Origin: Erythrobacter sp. BLCC-B19
GTDB lineage: Bacteria; Pseudomonadota; Alphaproteobacteria; Sphingomonadales; Sphingomonadaceae
Length of the DNA: 64,000 nt
Direction: 5' to 3'
NCBI RefSeq assembly: GCF_028621955.1
Contig: NZ_CP117516.1
Span: 3,246,001-3,310,000, forward strand
The position numbers and the translations under genes were made by a program. The notes beneath the pieces were generated by a model. That model did no database searches and had not been told where the DNA came from. It saw only the letters and a list, made by a program, of their open reading frames with translations. Shown in pieces: positions 29,148-38,072 of this stretch; within the stretch, counting starts at the first letter, position 1, and every line of letters starts with the position of its first letter.

Positions 29148-30341
29148 TCAGCTCAGCCGGTCGCGGAAATCGGCGTAATCGAACCGCTTGATGCAATCGA
29201 GCGCGTCGGTCTCTGAATCCCACATCCAGATCGACGGGAGAGCCACCCCGTTGAAGGTGTTGGTCTTGACCATCGAATAATGCGCCTGATCGAGAAACGC
29301 GAAGCGCGCGCCCGGCTCGGCGGCGACAGGCAGGCAGTAATCGCCGATCACATCGCCCGCGAGGCAGGAGGGGCCGCCAAGGCGTATCGGGATGAGGTCG
29401 GGATCGGTCAGCTCACCCAGCATCGCCGGGCGATAGGGTGCCTCAAGCACATCGGGCATATGGCAGGTGGCGCTGATGTCGGTGATCCCGACCGGCATCT
29501 CGTTGAAATGGGTGTCGAGCAGCGTGCCGACGAGAATCCCGGCATCCAATGCCACAGCCTCGCCCGGTTCAAGGATGATCTGGCAGCCGGTGTCCTCGGC
29601 CGCATCGCGCAGGAATTCGACCAGTTCATCACGCTGGTAATCGGCGCGGGTGATGTGGTGGCCGCCGCCCATGTTGATCCACTTCAATTGATCGAAGTAG
29701 GGCTCGATCACGTCGAACACCCGGTCCCAGGTGGCTTTCAAAGGCTCGAAATCCTGTTCGCACAGGTTGTGGAAGTGGATGCCCTCCACCCCCTCCATGT
29801 GCTCCTCGGTCAGCTGGTCGAGCGGGAAGCCGAGGCGCGATCCGGGGGCGCTGGGGTCATACTTGGCGACCTCGCCGGTGGGCACCTGCGGGTTGATGCG
29901 CAGGCCCACGCTGACCGGCGCGCCGTTGGCGGCGGCCTGCTCCAGAATCAACCGCGCGCGTTGCAGCTGATAGGGCGAGTTGAAAATCACGTGGTCGGAG
30001 AGGCGGCAGATCTCCTCCAGCTCTTCAGGCTTGAAGGCGGCGGAGTAGGTCGCGATCTCGCCGTCGTAGAACTCGGAGGCCAGCCGCGCTTCCCACAGGC
30101 CGCTGGTGGAGACGCCGTCGAGATATTCCCCGATGATGGGCGCAGCCGACCACATCGAGAACGCCTTCAGCGCGCAGAACACCTTGATGTCTGCGCCATC
30201 GGCCGCAGCGGCATCGCGCACGGCGGCCAGCGTCCGGCAATTGGCGCGCAGCTTCGCGGCATCGACCACGAAAGCAGGGCTATCGACGCGCGACAGATCG
30301 AAATGGGCAAAGGCGCCCGGATCACCGGCTTTGGTCTGCAT
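29148..30341 (-). CDS. nspC: Carboxynorspermidine decarboxylase
   Basis: 397 residues, PLP-dependent fold-type III enzyme that decarboxylates carboxynorspermidine or carboxyspermidine. The PLP Lys is in KVFCALKAFSMWSAAP, and the family-specific residues HFHNLCEQDFEPL, WINMGGGHHITRADY, LEPGEAV and LGGPSCLAGDVIGDY are visible. The ATG at 30341 overlaps the TGA of the DUF486 gene by one base. Together with carboxynorspermidine synthase at 30694 it gives the alternative triamine route that needs aspartate semialdehyde rather than decarboxylated SAM. Confidence 0.95.
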   Translation of the reverse strand: MQTKAGDPGAFAHFDLSRVDSPAFVVDAAKLRANCRTLAAVRDAAAADGADIKVFCALKAFSMWSAAPIIGEYLDGVSTSGLWEARLASEFYDGEIATYSAAFKPEELEEICRLSDHVIFNSPYQLQRARLILEQAAANGAPVSVGLRINPQVPTGEVAKYDPSAPGSRLGFPLDQLTEEHMEGVEGIHFHNLCEQDFEPLKATWDRVFDVIEPYFDQLKWINMGGGHHITRADYQRDELVEFLRDAAEDTGCQIILEPGEAVALDAGILVGTLLDTHFNEMPVGITDISATCHMPDVLEAPYRPAMLGELTDPDLIPIRLGGPSCLAGDVIGDYCLPVAAEPGARFAFLDQAHYSMVKTNTFNGVALPSIWMWDSETDALDCIKRFDYADFRDRLS

Positions 30342-30694
30342 CAGCCGAGCGGGCTCTTGAAGATCATGAATGCGCCTCCTGCAATGAGCGCGAAACCAAG
30401 AAGCTGGCTCGGGCCCGGCGTCTGTCCGAACAGCGCCCAAGCCACCAGCACGAATGCGCCGAGAGATAAGACCTCCTGAATGGTCTTCAACTCGGCGAGG
30501 GAATAGTGCGCGATGCCGATGCGGTTGGCCGGAACCGCCAGCGTATATTCGAACAGCGCGATACCCCAGGCCGCTCCGATTGCCGCCAGCATCCCCCATG
30601 AGGGATGCTTGAGATGCCAGTACCACGCGACGTTCATGATCAGCGCCGAGGCCGCCAGCAGGGCAATCGGGAGAATGGCCGGGGTGCCGCCCAT
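30341..30694 (-). CDS. DMT-family membrane protein, DUF486
   Basis: 117 residues with four membrane helices. The pattern NVAWYWHLKHPSWG, ALFEYTLAVPANRIG and AELKTIQEVLSLGAF is the DUF486 signature. Family members are small drug/metabolite-transporter relatives of unknown cargo. One-base overlaps with the carboxynorspermidine synthase stop (TGATG at 30696-30692) and with the nspC start (30343-30339) place it in the middle of a tightly coupled operon. This makes a polyamine-related transport role a reasonable guess only. Confidence 0.88.
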   Translation of the reverse strand: MGGTPAILPIALLAASALIMNVAWYWHLKHPSWGMLAAIGAAWGIALFEYTLAVPANRIGIAHYSLAELKTIQEVLSLGAFVLVAWALFGQTPGPSQLLGFALIAGGAFMIFKSPLG

Positions 30695-31920
30695 CAGAAG
30701 CTGACCGGCCCGTCCAGTTCCTCGACCGTCCACGGCAGGCCATGCGCGTTCAGCATCGCCATGAAGGGATCGGGATCGAGCTGTTCGATGTTGAACACGC
30801 CCTCGCCCCGCCAATGCCCCTCGACCATCATCGCCGCGCCGATCATCGCGGGCACCCCGGTGGTGTAGCTGACCGCCTGATTGCCGGTTTCCTCATAGGC
30901 GGCTTCGTGCGAGCAGATGTTCTTGATGTAGAACGTCTTCTCGCCCGATCCGTCGAGCGCTTCACCGGTCGCGATCACGCCGATATTGGTGTTGCCCTTG
31001 GTGGTCTCGCCCAGCGTTTCGGGCTTGGGGAGCACGGCGGCAAGGAATTGCAGCGGGATGATCTCGCGGCCCTGATACTTCACCGGCTCAATCGAGGTCA
31101 TGCCGACGTTCTGGAGCACGGTGAGGTGGGTGATGTACTGATCGCCGAAGGTCATCCAGAAGCGCGCGCGCTCAAGCTCGGGGACGAACTTGGCGAGGCT
31201 TTCCAGCTCCTCGTGATACATCAGGTACATATTCTTCGGCCCGACCGCTTCGAAGTCGAAGCCGACCTTGGTGGACATGGCAGGGGTCTCGACCCACTCG
31301 CCGTTCTCCCAGTGACGCGCGGGGGCGGTCACTTCGCGGATGTTGATTTCCGGGTTGAAGTTGGTGGCGAAATGCTGGCCGTGGTCGCCGCCGTTGCAGT
31401 CGAGAATGTCGAGCTGGCGGATGGTCTTGAGCTTGTGCTTCTTGAGCCACATGGTGAAGACCGAGGTGACACCCGGATCGAAGCCGCTGCCCAGCAGCGC
31501 CATCAGGCCGGCGTCCTTGTAACGCTCCTGATAGGCCCACTGCCACTTGTATTCGAACTTGGCCTCGTCCTTGGGCTCGTAGTTCGCGGTGTCGAGGTAA
31601 TCGACGCCCGCCTCAAGGCAGGCGTCCATGATCGGCAGATCCTGATAGGGCAGCGCGAGGTTCACCACGAGGCCCGCACCGGTTTCGCGGATCAGGCGCA
31701 CCATTGCGGGGACTTCTTCCGCGTCGATTTCATAGGTGGCGATGTCGCGCCCGCAGCGCTCCTTCACCGAAGCCGCGATCGCATCGCACTTCGACTTGGT
31801 GCGGCTGGCGAGGTGGATTTCGGGGAAGATGTTCGGGTTGAACGCCATCTTGTGGACGCACACCGAGCTGACGCCGCCCGCACCGATGACGAGAACGGTG
31901 CGGGATTTTGCTGCCGACAT
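30694..31920 (-). CDS. Carboxynorspermidine synthase (saccharopine dehydrogenase family)
   Basis: 408 residues. The N-terminal Rossmann fold is VLVIGAGGVSSVCVHKMAF with the second motif EIHLASRTKSKCDAI. Later segments VNLALPYQDLPIMDACL, YLDTANYEPKDEA and LLGSGFDPGVTSVFTMW are those of carboxynorspermidine dehydrogenase/synthase, which condenses aspartate semialdehyde with a diamine using NADPH. The start at 31920 is preceded by an AAGG ribosome-binding site. It is the first gene of an operon with DUF486, nspC and a CbrC-like gene, and is divergent from threonine dehydratase with a 69-base gap. Confidence 0.93.
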   Translation of the reverse strand: MSAAKSRTVLVIGAGGVSSVCVHKMAFNPNIFPEIHLASRTKSKCDAIAASVKERCGRDIATYEIDAEEVPAMVRLIRETGAGLVVNLALPYQDLPIMDACLEAGVDYLDTANYEPKDEAKFEYKWQWAYQERYKDAGLMALLGSGFDPGVTSVFTMWLKKHKLKTIRQLDILDCNGGDHGQHFATNFNPEINIREVTAPARHWENGEWVETPAMSTKVGFDFEAVGPKNMYLMYHEELESLAKFVPELERARFWMTFGDQYITHLTVLQNVGMTSIEPVKYQGREIIPLQFLAAVLPKPETLGETTKGNTNIGVIATGEALDGSGEKTFYIKNICSHEAAYEETGNQAVSYTTGVPAMIGAAMMVEGHWRGEGVFNIEQLDPDPFMAMLNAHGLPWTVEELDGPVSF

Positions 31921-31989
31921 GATAGGAACCTTTCGTGAAGCGATGCGAATCTTGCGCAGCGCCTTAGTCCAATGCGCGATAGGGGACAA

Positions 31990-32967
31990 ATGATCCAAGC
32001 TGATATGAAAATGCCGACCACCCAAGGCGTACGCGCGGCAGCCGAAGCGGTGGCCGCCATCCTGCCCCCCACCCCGCTGCTCCCGGTCGAAATCGGCGGC
32101 GTGGAGGCATGGGTCAAGGCCGAGGTGCTGCAACCCGTCGGCGCCTTCAAGATCAGGGGCGCGTGGTGGCGATTGTCCTCGCTCACGCCGGAGGAACGCG
32201 CAGGCGGCGTTGTGGCGGTGTCATCGGGCAACCATGCGCAGGGCGTGGCATGGGCAGCGCGGCGGCTGGGCATCGCTGCGGCGATTGTGATGCCGCATGA
32301 TGCGCCGCAAGTGAAACTCGCCAACACCCGCGCACTGGGAGCCGAGGTGGTGCTCTACCAGCGCGCCCCCAAAGAACAGGGGGGCGAAGACCGCGACGCC
32401 GTGGCCGCCGGGCTGATCGCCGAGCGCGGCGGCACGCTGGTCCATGCTTTCGGCGATCCGTGGGTGATCGAGGGGCAAGGCAGCGCCGCCATCGAAATCG
32501 CCGCGCAACTGGGCCGCGCGCCCAGCCGCATCATCGCCTGTTGCGGCGGCGGCGGTCTGGCGGCGGGGCTCGCCCTCGGCGCACCGGACAGCGCGATCCA
32601 TGCCGTGGAGCCAGTCGGCTGGGACATGGTCGGGCAGGCGATGGCGACGGGCGAACTCGTGGCGGCCGCGCCGGATGCACCGAAGACCATCTGCGACGCG
32701 CTTCAGCCGCTCGCCACCAAGCCAATCAACCTTGCCGTCCTCAAGGGCCGCGCCGAACCCGGCGTCACGGTCACCGACGACGAGGTGCGCGCTGCCCAGC
32801 GCTTCGCTTTTGCTCACCTGCGGCTCGTGGTCGAACCCGGCGGCGCGGCGGCGCTGGCAGCGGCGCTGGCCGGCAAGGTGCCGGTGGACGAAGGCACCGT
32901 CATCATGCTCACCGGCGGCAATGCCGATCCGGCAGCCTATGCGGCAACGATTGCGGGCGCGGACTGA
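31990..32967 (+). CDS. Threonine/serine dehydratase, PLP-dependent
   Basis: 325 residues, fold-type II PLP enzyme without an ACT regulatory domain, so the catabolic/short type. The PLP lysine lies in VGAFKIRGAWWRLSSL, SSGNHAQGVAWAA is the substrate loop, and the Gly-rich phosphate loop is CCGGGGLAAGLALG; the C-terminus has EPGGAAALAAAL and LTGGNAD. The start ATG at 31990 is preceded by AGGGGA; an upstream in-frame ATG at 31972 is less likely. It deaminates threonine or serine to the 2-oxo acid; the exact preference is not clear. Confidence 0.9.
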   Translation: MIQADMKMPTTQGVRAAAEAVAAILPPTPLLPVEIGGVEAWVKAEVLQPVGAFKIRGAWWRLSSLTPEERAGGVVAVSSGNHAQGVAWAARRLGIAAAIVMPHDAPQVKLANTRALGAEVVLYQRAPKEQGGEDRDAVAAGLIAERGGTLVHAFGDPWVIEGQGSAAIEIAAQLGRAPSRIIACCGGGGLAAGLALGAPDSAIHAVEPVGWDMVGQAMATGELVAAAPDAPKTICDALQPLATKPINLAVLKGRAEPGVTVTDDEVRAAQRFAFAHLRLVVEPGGAAALAAALAGKVPVDEGTVIMLTGGNADPAAYAATIAGAD

Positions 32968-33059
32968 CCCCCTCCCCTGTTCGCCCCTGTGGAAAGCGTC
33001 ACACGACCGACACGCTAGGGCCATATTGCGCACCTGACCTTACGAAAGGGCAGGCGGAC

Positions 33060-34274
33060 ATGGCGACACGGGCAAAGCGGATCATCGAGGATGCGGTGGT
33101 GCGCAAGGATGCAGGGCTCGGCGACAAGCTGCTCGACAAGGCCTTTGCGCTGGCTTTCAAAGGGCTGGTCTATGCCCAGATCTGGGAAGACCCGGTGGTC
33201 GACATGGAAGGCCTCGCGATCCAGCCCGACAGCCGCCTCATGTGCATTGCCAGCGGCAGTTGCAACGCGCTGTCCTATCTGACGGCAAACCCGGCGCAGG
33301 TCACGGCTGTCGATCTGAACCGCGCCCATGTCGCGCTGGGGCGGCTCAAGATCGCCGCAATCCGCCACCTGCCCAGTTACGAGCGTTTCCACCGCTTCTT
33401 CGCCCATGCCGATCACAAGGAGAACGCCGAGGTCTATCGCGCGATGATCGCGCCGCATCTCGACGGGACAAGCCGCGCCTATTGGGAGCAACGCGACATC
33501 CGCGGGCGGCGGCGCATCAGCTATTTCACGCGCGGCATCTATCGCAAGGGATTGCTGGGCAATTTCATTGGCCTCGCGCACGTTTTTGCGAGGCTTTACA
33601 AGATCGATCTCGCCAAGGTGCTGGAGGCACAGACGCTGGAAGAGCAGCGCGACGTGTTCGAACGCGAGCTGGCACCGGTGTTCGAGAAGCGCTTCATCCG
33701 CTGGCTGACCGATCAGCCCGCCGCGCTGTTCGGGCTCGGCATTCCGCCTGCGCAGTTCACCCATCTCGCGGGCGATGAACGCATGGCCGAGGTGCTGCGA
33801 CGGCGGCTGGAAAAGCTCGCCTGCGACTTTGCCGTCAAGGACAACTACTTCGCGTGGCAGGCCTTCGGGCGCGGTTACAGCCGGGGCGAGGATGCAGCCC
33901 TGCCGCCCTATCTCCAGCGCGCCAACTGGGAGGCGATGAAGGCGCGGATTGACCGGCTGGAGGTGACCCGCGCCAACATGGTCGACTGGATCGGCGCGCG
34001 CGAGGAGGCGAGCATGGATCGCTTCGTGCTGCTCGATGCGCAGGACTGGATGAACAACCAGCAACTGGATGACCTGTGGGCGCGCATCACCCGCGCCAGC
34101 CGCCCTGGGGCGCGCGTGCTGTTCCGCACCGCTGCCGAGCCGAGCCTGCTGCCGGGGCGGCTTGATGATGCGATCCTGTCGAAGTGGCGTTACCTTGAAG
34201 AGACGTCCGCCGACCTTACCCGCCGCGATCGGTCGTCGATCTATGGCGGCGTGCACGTTTACGAGCTGGCCTGA
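33060..34274 (+). CDS. btaA: S-adenosylmethionine:diacylglycerol 3-amino-3-carboxypropyltransferase
   Basis: 404 residues, DUF3419. BtaA attaches the aminocarboxypropyl group of SAM to diacylglycerol, the first step of betaine lipid (DGTS) synthesis. The recognisable segments are LVYAQIWEDPVVDMEGL, MCIASGSCNALSYL, VDLNRAHVALGRLK, SYFTRGIYRKGLLGNFIGL and VLLDAQDWMN. The ATG at 33060 follows a purine-rich GAAAGGG box. The open frame upstream is out of homology. The stop overlaps the next gene's ATG (TGATG), and the neighbour is the matching methyltransferase. Confidence 0.93.
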   Translation: MATRAKRIIEDAVVRKDAGLGDKLLDKAFALAFKGLVYAQIWEDPVVDMEGLAIQPDSRLMCIASGSCNALSYLTANPAQVTAVDLNRAHVALGRLKIAAIRHLPSYERFHRFFAHADHKENAEVYRAMIAPHLDGTSRAYWEQRDIRGRRRISYFTRGIYRKGLLGNFIGLAHVFARLYKIDLAKVLEAQTLEEQRDVFERELAPVFEKRFIRWLTDQPAALFGLGIPPAQFTHLAGDERMAEVLRRRLEKLACDFAVKDNYFAWQAFGRGYSRGEDAALPPYLQRANWEAMKARIDRLEVTRANMVDWIGAREEASMDRFVLLDAQDWMNNQQLDDLWARITRASRPGARVLFRTAAEPSLLPGRLDDAILSKWRYLEETSADLTRRDRSSIYGGVHVYELA

Positions 34275-34921
34275 TGGCGGGCGCATCCGGGCACGCTGCG
34301 CTGATGGACGAGGTCTATCGCGGGCAGCGCCATATCTATGATTTTACGCGCAAATATTACCTCTTTGGGCGTGACACATTGATCGCAGGGCTGGAGGCGC
34401 GGCCGGGGATGCGGGTGCTGGAAGTCGCCTGCGGCACCGGGCGCAACCTCGCCAAGATCGGCCGGCGCTGGCCGGGGACGGCGCTGTTCGGGCTCGATAT
34501 TTCGGCCGAAATGCTCAAGAGCGCCCGCGCGGCGCTGGGCGATGCGGCGCGGCTGGGCGCGGGCGATGCCTGCACCTTCGATCCCGTCACTCTGCTGGGC
34601 GAACCCGCGTTCGACCGGATTATCCTCTCCTATTCCTTGTCGATGATCCCCGATTGGCAAGGCGCGCTGGATCATGCGGCAGGCTGCCTTGCGCCGGGTG
34701 GGCAGCTGCACGTGGTCGATTTCGGCGACCTTCAAGACCTGCCAAGTGCTGCGCAGTCGCTGCTTCGACGCTGGTTGGCGATGTTTCACGTGGAACAACG
34801 CGCCGCTTTGCCCGAGGTCGCGGCCCGGATCGCCGCGGCGCGCGGGCTGTTGCTGGAAAGCCGGCGCGGGCCGCTGGGCTATTACGCCATCCACGTTCTT
34901 GCCGCCCCTGTCGTGCCGTAA
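34274..34921 (+). CDS. btaB: SAM-dependent methyltransferase, betaine-lipid N-methylation
   Basis: 215 residues, class I methyltransferase. Motif I is VLEVACGTGRNLAKIG and motif II/III LFGLDISAEMLKSARAAL; YRGQRHIYDFTRKYYLFGRD at the N-terminus is typical of BtaB-type enzymes. It would trimethylate diacylglycerylhomoserine to DGTS. Overlap of one base with btaA indicates translational coupling, so the pair is sufficient in principle for betaine lipid formation, which bacteria use to replace phospholipids when phosphate is scarce. Confidence 0.9.
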   Translation: MAGASGHAALMDEVYRGQRHIYDFTRKYYLFGRDTLIAGLEARPGMRVLEVACGTGRNLAKIGRRWPGTALFGLDISAEMLKSARAALGDAARLGAGDACTFDPVTLLGEPAFDRIILSYSLSMIPDWQGALDHAAGCLAPGGQLHVVDFGDLQDLPSAAQSLLRRWLAMFHVEQRAALPEVAARIAAARGLLLESRRGPLGYYAIHVLAAPVVP

Positions 34922-34981
34922 CGCTGGATAACCCGCGCAAGCGGCTTTGCCTCGCGCGCCAGCCTGCCTAAGCCCCGTGGC

Positions 34982-36496
34982 GTGAGCACGCTAATCGACA
35001 TCGGCCAGGACGGCGCCCGCAATCGGGTCGCGATCGACCTTGAGGAGCTGCTGGCCACCCGCCTGCTGGTGCAGGGCAACTCAGGCTCGGGAAAATCGCA
35101 TCTTTTGCGGCGTTTGCTGGAGGAGTGCGCCGGGCAGGTGCAGCAGGTGGTGATCGACCCGGAAGGCGATTTCGTGACGCTGGCCGATGCCTTCGGCCAC
35201 GTGGTGATCGACGGTGCAGCCTATTCGGCGCGCGAGATCGAAGCGCTCGCCGCCCGCGTCCGGCAGCACCGCGCCTCGGTGGTGCTGGCGCTCGATGAGT
35301 TGGAGGTCGAGCAGCAGATCCGCTGCGCTGCCTTGTTCTTGACCGCCCTGTTCGATGCCCCGCGCGAGCACTGGTATCCCGCGCTGGTGGTGGTTGACGA
35401 AGCCCAGATGTTCGCCCCTGCGGCCGCCGGCGAAATGAGCGACGACACCCGCCGCCTCACCCTTTCGGCGATGACCAACCTGATGTGCCGCGGGCGCAAG
35501 CGCGGCCTTGCCGGGATCGTCGCCACCCAGCGGCTTGCCAAGCTCGCCAAGAATGTCGCGGCCGAAGCCAGCAACTTCCTGATGGGGCGCACCTTTCTCG
35601 ATATCGACATGCAGCGCGCGGCCGATCTGCTGGGCATGGACCGGCGCCAGGCCGAACGCATCCGCGACCTGCAACGCGGGCAGTTCCTCGGCCTTGGCCC
35701 GGCGGTCAGCCGCAAGCCGGTCGCAGTCAATGTCGGCCCGGTGCGCACCGGCGGGCGCGGCGGCGGGAGCGGGCTGCTGCCCCTGCCCGAAGCCGCCGGG
35801 CAGGATATGGAAGCCCTGCTGACCGATCGTCTTGCCGAAGCGGCGAGCGATCCGGCGGTGCGCCGCTATCAGCCGCCTGCGCGCGCCGTGGTCAATCTCG
35901 ACGAGGCGTTGAGCGCCCTCCCCCTGCCGCCCGCCGCGCCCGCACCGGCCTCAGAGCCGGAGCCGGAGCCAGAGCAGGAGCCGCAAGCTGTCGCCGCGCC
36001 CGCCCCCGTCGCGCCCCCTCCTCCCGCCGGCACGATCGCCGATGTCGTGCGCGATCTGGCGGCGAGCGAGGGCGCGACCTTCCGCCCTGCCCCGGCGCTG
36101 TTCCGCGATTTCGCGATCCGCTGCCGCCAGCAGGGCATCGCCAGCGCCCATGTCGACGTCGCCCGCTTCCGCCGCCTGTTCGCCTGCGAGATCGGCGGCC
36201 TCGCGCGGCTCGAAGGCAGCGCACGCGCCGAGGTCGAGGCGATTATCGCGCGGGTCGAGGACGATGTGCTCGCCCCCTTCCTCGCGCTTGCGGTGGCCGA
36301 AGTGCTGGGGGAACCGATGCCGGACGAGGAAGAACTCGGGCGTCTCTATGGCAGCGCCTCGCCCAGCCGCATCCGCCGCCTGCTCGATCATCTGGAACGC
36401 AGCGGGCTGATTGTGGTGCGCGAGGAATTCGGCGGGGAGCGGGTGGTCACGGTGCCGGGCCTTGCCGCAGCAGCGGCGCAAAGCCGGGCGGCCTAG
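34982..36496 (+). CDS. HerA/DUF87-type ATP-binding protein with C-terminal winged-helix region
   Basis: 504 residues. The N-terminal half is a HerA/FtsK-like ATPase: Walker A LVQGNSGSGKSHLLR, Walker B ALVVVDEAQMFAPAA, and the sensor/arginine region IVATQRLAKLAKNVAAEASN. A Pro/Glu linker (about residues 310-350, EPEPEPEQEPQ) leads to a C-terminal region that looks alpha-helical with a winged-helix end (RIRRLLDHLERSGLIVVREE). The start is GTG at 34982, 60 bases after btaB. HerA relatives pump or scan DNA, but the substrate of this one is unknown. The downstream part of the protein resembles no domain I can name. Confidence 0.8.
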   Translation: MSTLIDIGQDGARNRVAIDLEELLATRLLVQGNSGSGKSHLLRRLLEECAGQVQQVVIDPEGDFVTLADAFGHVVIDGAAYSAREIEALAARVRQHRASVVLALDELEVEQQIRCAALFLTALFDAPREHWYPALVVVDEAQMFAPAAAGEMSDDTRRLTLSAMTNLMCRGRKRGLAGIVATQRLAKLAKNVAAEASNFLMGRTFLDIDMQRAADLLGMDRRQAERIRDLQRGQFLGLGPAVSRKPVAVNVGPVRTGGRGGGSGLLPLPEAAGQDMEALLTDRLAEAASDPAVRRYQPPARAVVNLDEALSALPLPPAAPAPASEPEPEPEQEPQAVAAPAPVAPPPPAGTIADVVRDLAASEGATFRPAPALFRDFAIRCRQQGIASAHVDVARFRRLFACEIGGLARLEGSARAEVEAIIARVEDDVLAPFLALAVAEVLGEPMPDEEELGRLYGSASPSRIRRLLDHLERSGLIVVREEFGGERVVTVPGLAAAAAQSRAA

Positions 36497-36525
36497 GCAC
36501 GCGCTTGATGCGTGCGGTTCGGTCT

Positions 36526-36539
36526 GGTAACCGGTGTCA
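36526..36539. promoter_or_regulatory. LacI-type operator upstream of uxaA
   Basis: GGTAACCGGTGTCA, reverse complement of the 14-bp motif TGACACCGGTTWCC seen five times in the pectin locus. It ends 38 bases before the uxaA start codon. Confidence 0.75.
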
Positions 36540-36577
36540 AGAATGGCTCCAATGACCAGCAAGGCAAGCCGTATCCC

Positions 36578-38071
36578 ATGCCTGACCCCGCCCCGCCCGC
36601 CCTGCTGTGCCACGCTGCCGACAGTGTCGGGATTGCGCTGACGGGGCTTGCTGCTGGAGAGGTTGTCGCACCGGGCGGCCATGCCTGCCGTCTGGTCGAC
36701 CCAATTCCGGCAGGGCACAAATTTGCGCTGCGCGCTCACGCAAGGGGCGAGCCCGTGCGACGCTATGGCGAGGTAATCGGCCATGCCACTTGCGCGATTG
36801 CACCGGGGACGCACGTTCACAGCCACAATCTTGCGACCAACCTGACGGGCGAGCGCAGCTATGCCTATGGCGGCGCGCCCGCCCTGCCGCTTGCCGCAGC
36901 GCCCCTGCCCGCATGGCGAGGCTATCGGCGCGAGGATGGCCGCTTTGCCACGCGCAACGAAATCTGGCTCCTGCCCACGGTCGGCTGCGTCGCCCCACTC
37001 GCAGAAATGGCCGCGCGCGAGGCGAGCGCGCGCCATGCCGGGCGCGTCGATGCGATCGCGGGCTTCGGACACCCGCATGGCTGCTCGCAATTGGGCGATG
37101 ACCTTTCTGGTACGCGTGCAGCGCTTGCCGCCTTGTGCGACAACCCCAATGCGGGCGGCGTGGTGCTGATCGGGCTGGGGTGCGAGAGCAACCAGCTCGA
37201 TGCGCTGATCGCAGCCGTGCCCGCGCGCAGCCGCGCCAAGATCCGCACCCTGCGCGCGCAGGACGAGGGCGACGAGCTGGCCGCGGTCATGGCGCTGGTT
37301 GACGATCTGGTCGATGCGCTGGCACCGCTCCAGCGCAGCGATGCCCCGGCATCGGCGCTCACGGTCGGGCTGAAATGCGGCGGATCGGATGCGCTGTCTG
37401 GCCTTACCGCAAACCCGCTGCTCGGCCGCTTTTCCGAGCGTTTGGCCGCCAGCAATGGCCGCTTGATCCTGACCGAGATTCCCGAGATTTTCGGGGCTGA
37501 GGACGCCCTGCTGGCCCGTGCAACTTCACCTGAGGTGTTTGCCGCAGCGGGCGATCTCATCAATCGGTTCAAGCGGCACTATCTCGATGCCGGATTGCCG
37601 GTGTCGGAGAACCCTTCCCCCGGCAATATCGCGGGCGGGATCACGACGCTGGAGGAGAAGTCGCTCGGCGCCGTGCAGAAGGCGGGCGCTGCGCCGCTGG
37701 CCGATGTCATCGCCTATGGCGAGACGGCGCAGGCGGCAGGCGTGACCTTGCTGGAGGCACCGGGGAACGATGCGGTCTCCTCCACGGCGCTGGCGGCAGC
37801 AGGGGCAACCATGATCCTGTTCACGACCGGGCGCGGCACCCCTCTGGGGTTCCCGGTGCCGACAGTGAAGGTCGCCTCCAATTCCGCACTCGCAGCCGCA
37901 AAGCCGGGGTGGATCGATTTCGATGCAGGCGTGCTGCTCGAACAGCCGCCCGAAGCTGTGCTGGAGGCCTTTTCCAACCGTCTGCTGGCGATCGCCAGCG
38001 GCGAGGCCACAGCGGCCGAGCGCGCCGGGCAACGGGTGATCGCGCTGTGGAAGCGCGGCGTGACGCTCTAG
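36578..38071 (+). CDS. uxaA: Altronate dehydratase (UxaA family)
   Basis: 497 residues. It dehydrates D-altronate to 2-keto-3-deoxygluconate in the galacturonate isomerase pathway. The N-terminal SAF domain shows GHKFALRAHARGEPVRRYG and VHSHNLATN; the C-terminal domain has LLPTVGCVAPLAEM, VGLKCGGSDALSG, ENPSPGNIAGGITTLEEKS and FTTGRGTPLGFPVPT. The start at 36578 gives the natural N-terminus; a longer frame to 36512 would include the operator. It converges with the hexuronate transporter gene, which ends one base after it. Confidence 0.92.
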   Translation: MPDPAPPALLCHAADSVGIALTGLAAGEVVAPGGHACRLVDPIPAGHKFALRAHARGEPVRRYGEVIGHATCAIAPGTHVHSHNLATNLTGERSYAYGGAPALPLAAAPLPAWRGYRREDGRFATRNEIWLLPTVGCVAPLAEMAAREASARHAGRVDAIAGFGHPHGCSQLGDDLSGTRAALAALCDNPNAGGVVLIGLGCESNQLDALIAAVPARSRAKIRTLRAQDEGDELAAVMALVDDLVDALAPLQRSDAPASALTVGLKCGGSDALSGLTANPLLGRFSERLAASNGRLILTEIPEIFGAEDALLARATSPEVFAAAGDLINRFKRHYLDAGLPVSENPSPGNIAGGITTLEEKSLGAVQKAGAAPLADVIAYGETAQAAGVTLLEAPGNDAVSSTALAAAGATMILFTTGRGTPLGFPVPTVKVASNSALAAAKPGWIDFDAGVLLEQPPEAVLEAFSNRLLAIASGEATAAERAGQRVIALWKRGVTL

Positions 38072-38072
38072 C

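Noticed and set aside
32968..33059. Possible Pho box upstream of btaA
   Set aside because: GTCACACGACCGACAC has only loose similarity to two half-sites and wrong spacing; not enough to report.
36512..36577. Longer N-terminus of altronate dehydratase
   Set aside because: It would translate the operator region and adds residues not seen in the family; the ATG at 36578 is preferred.
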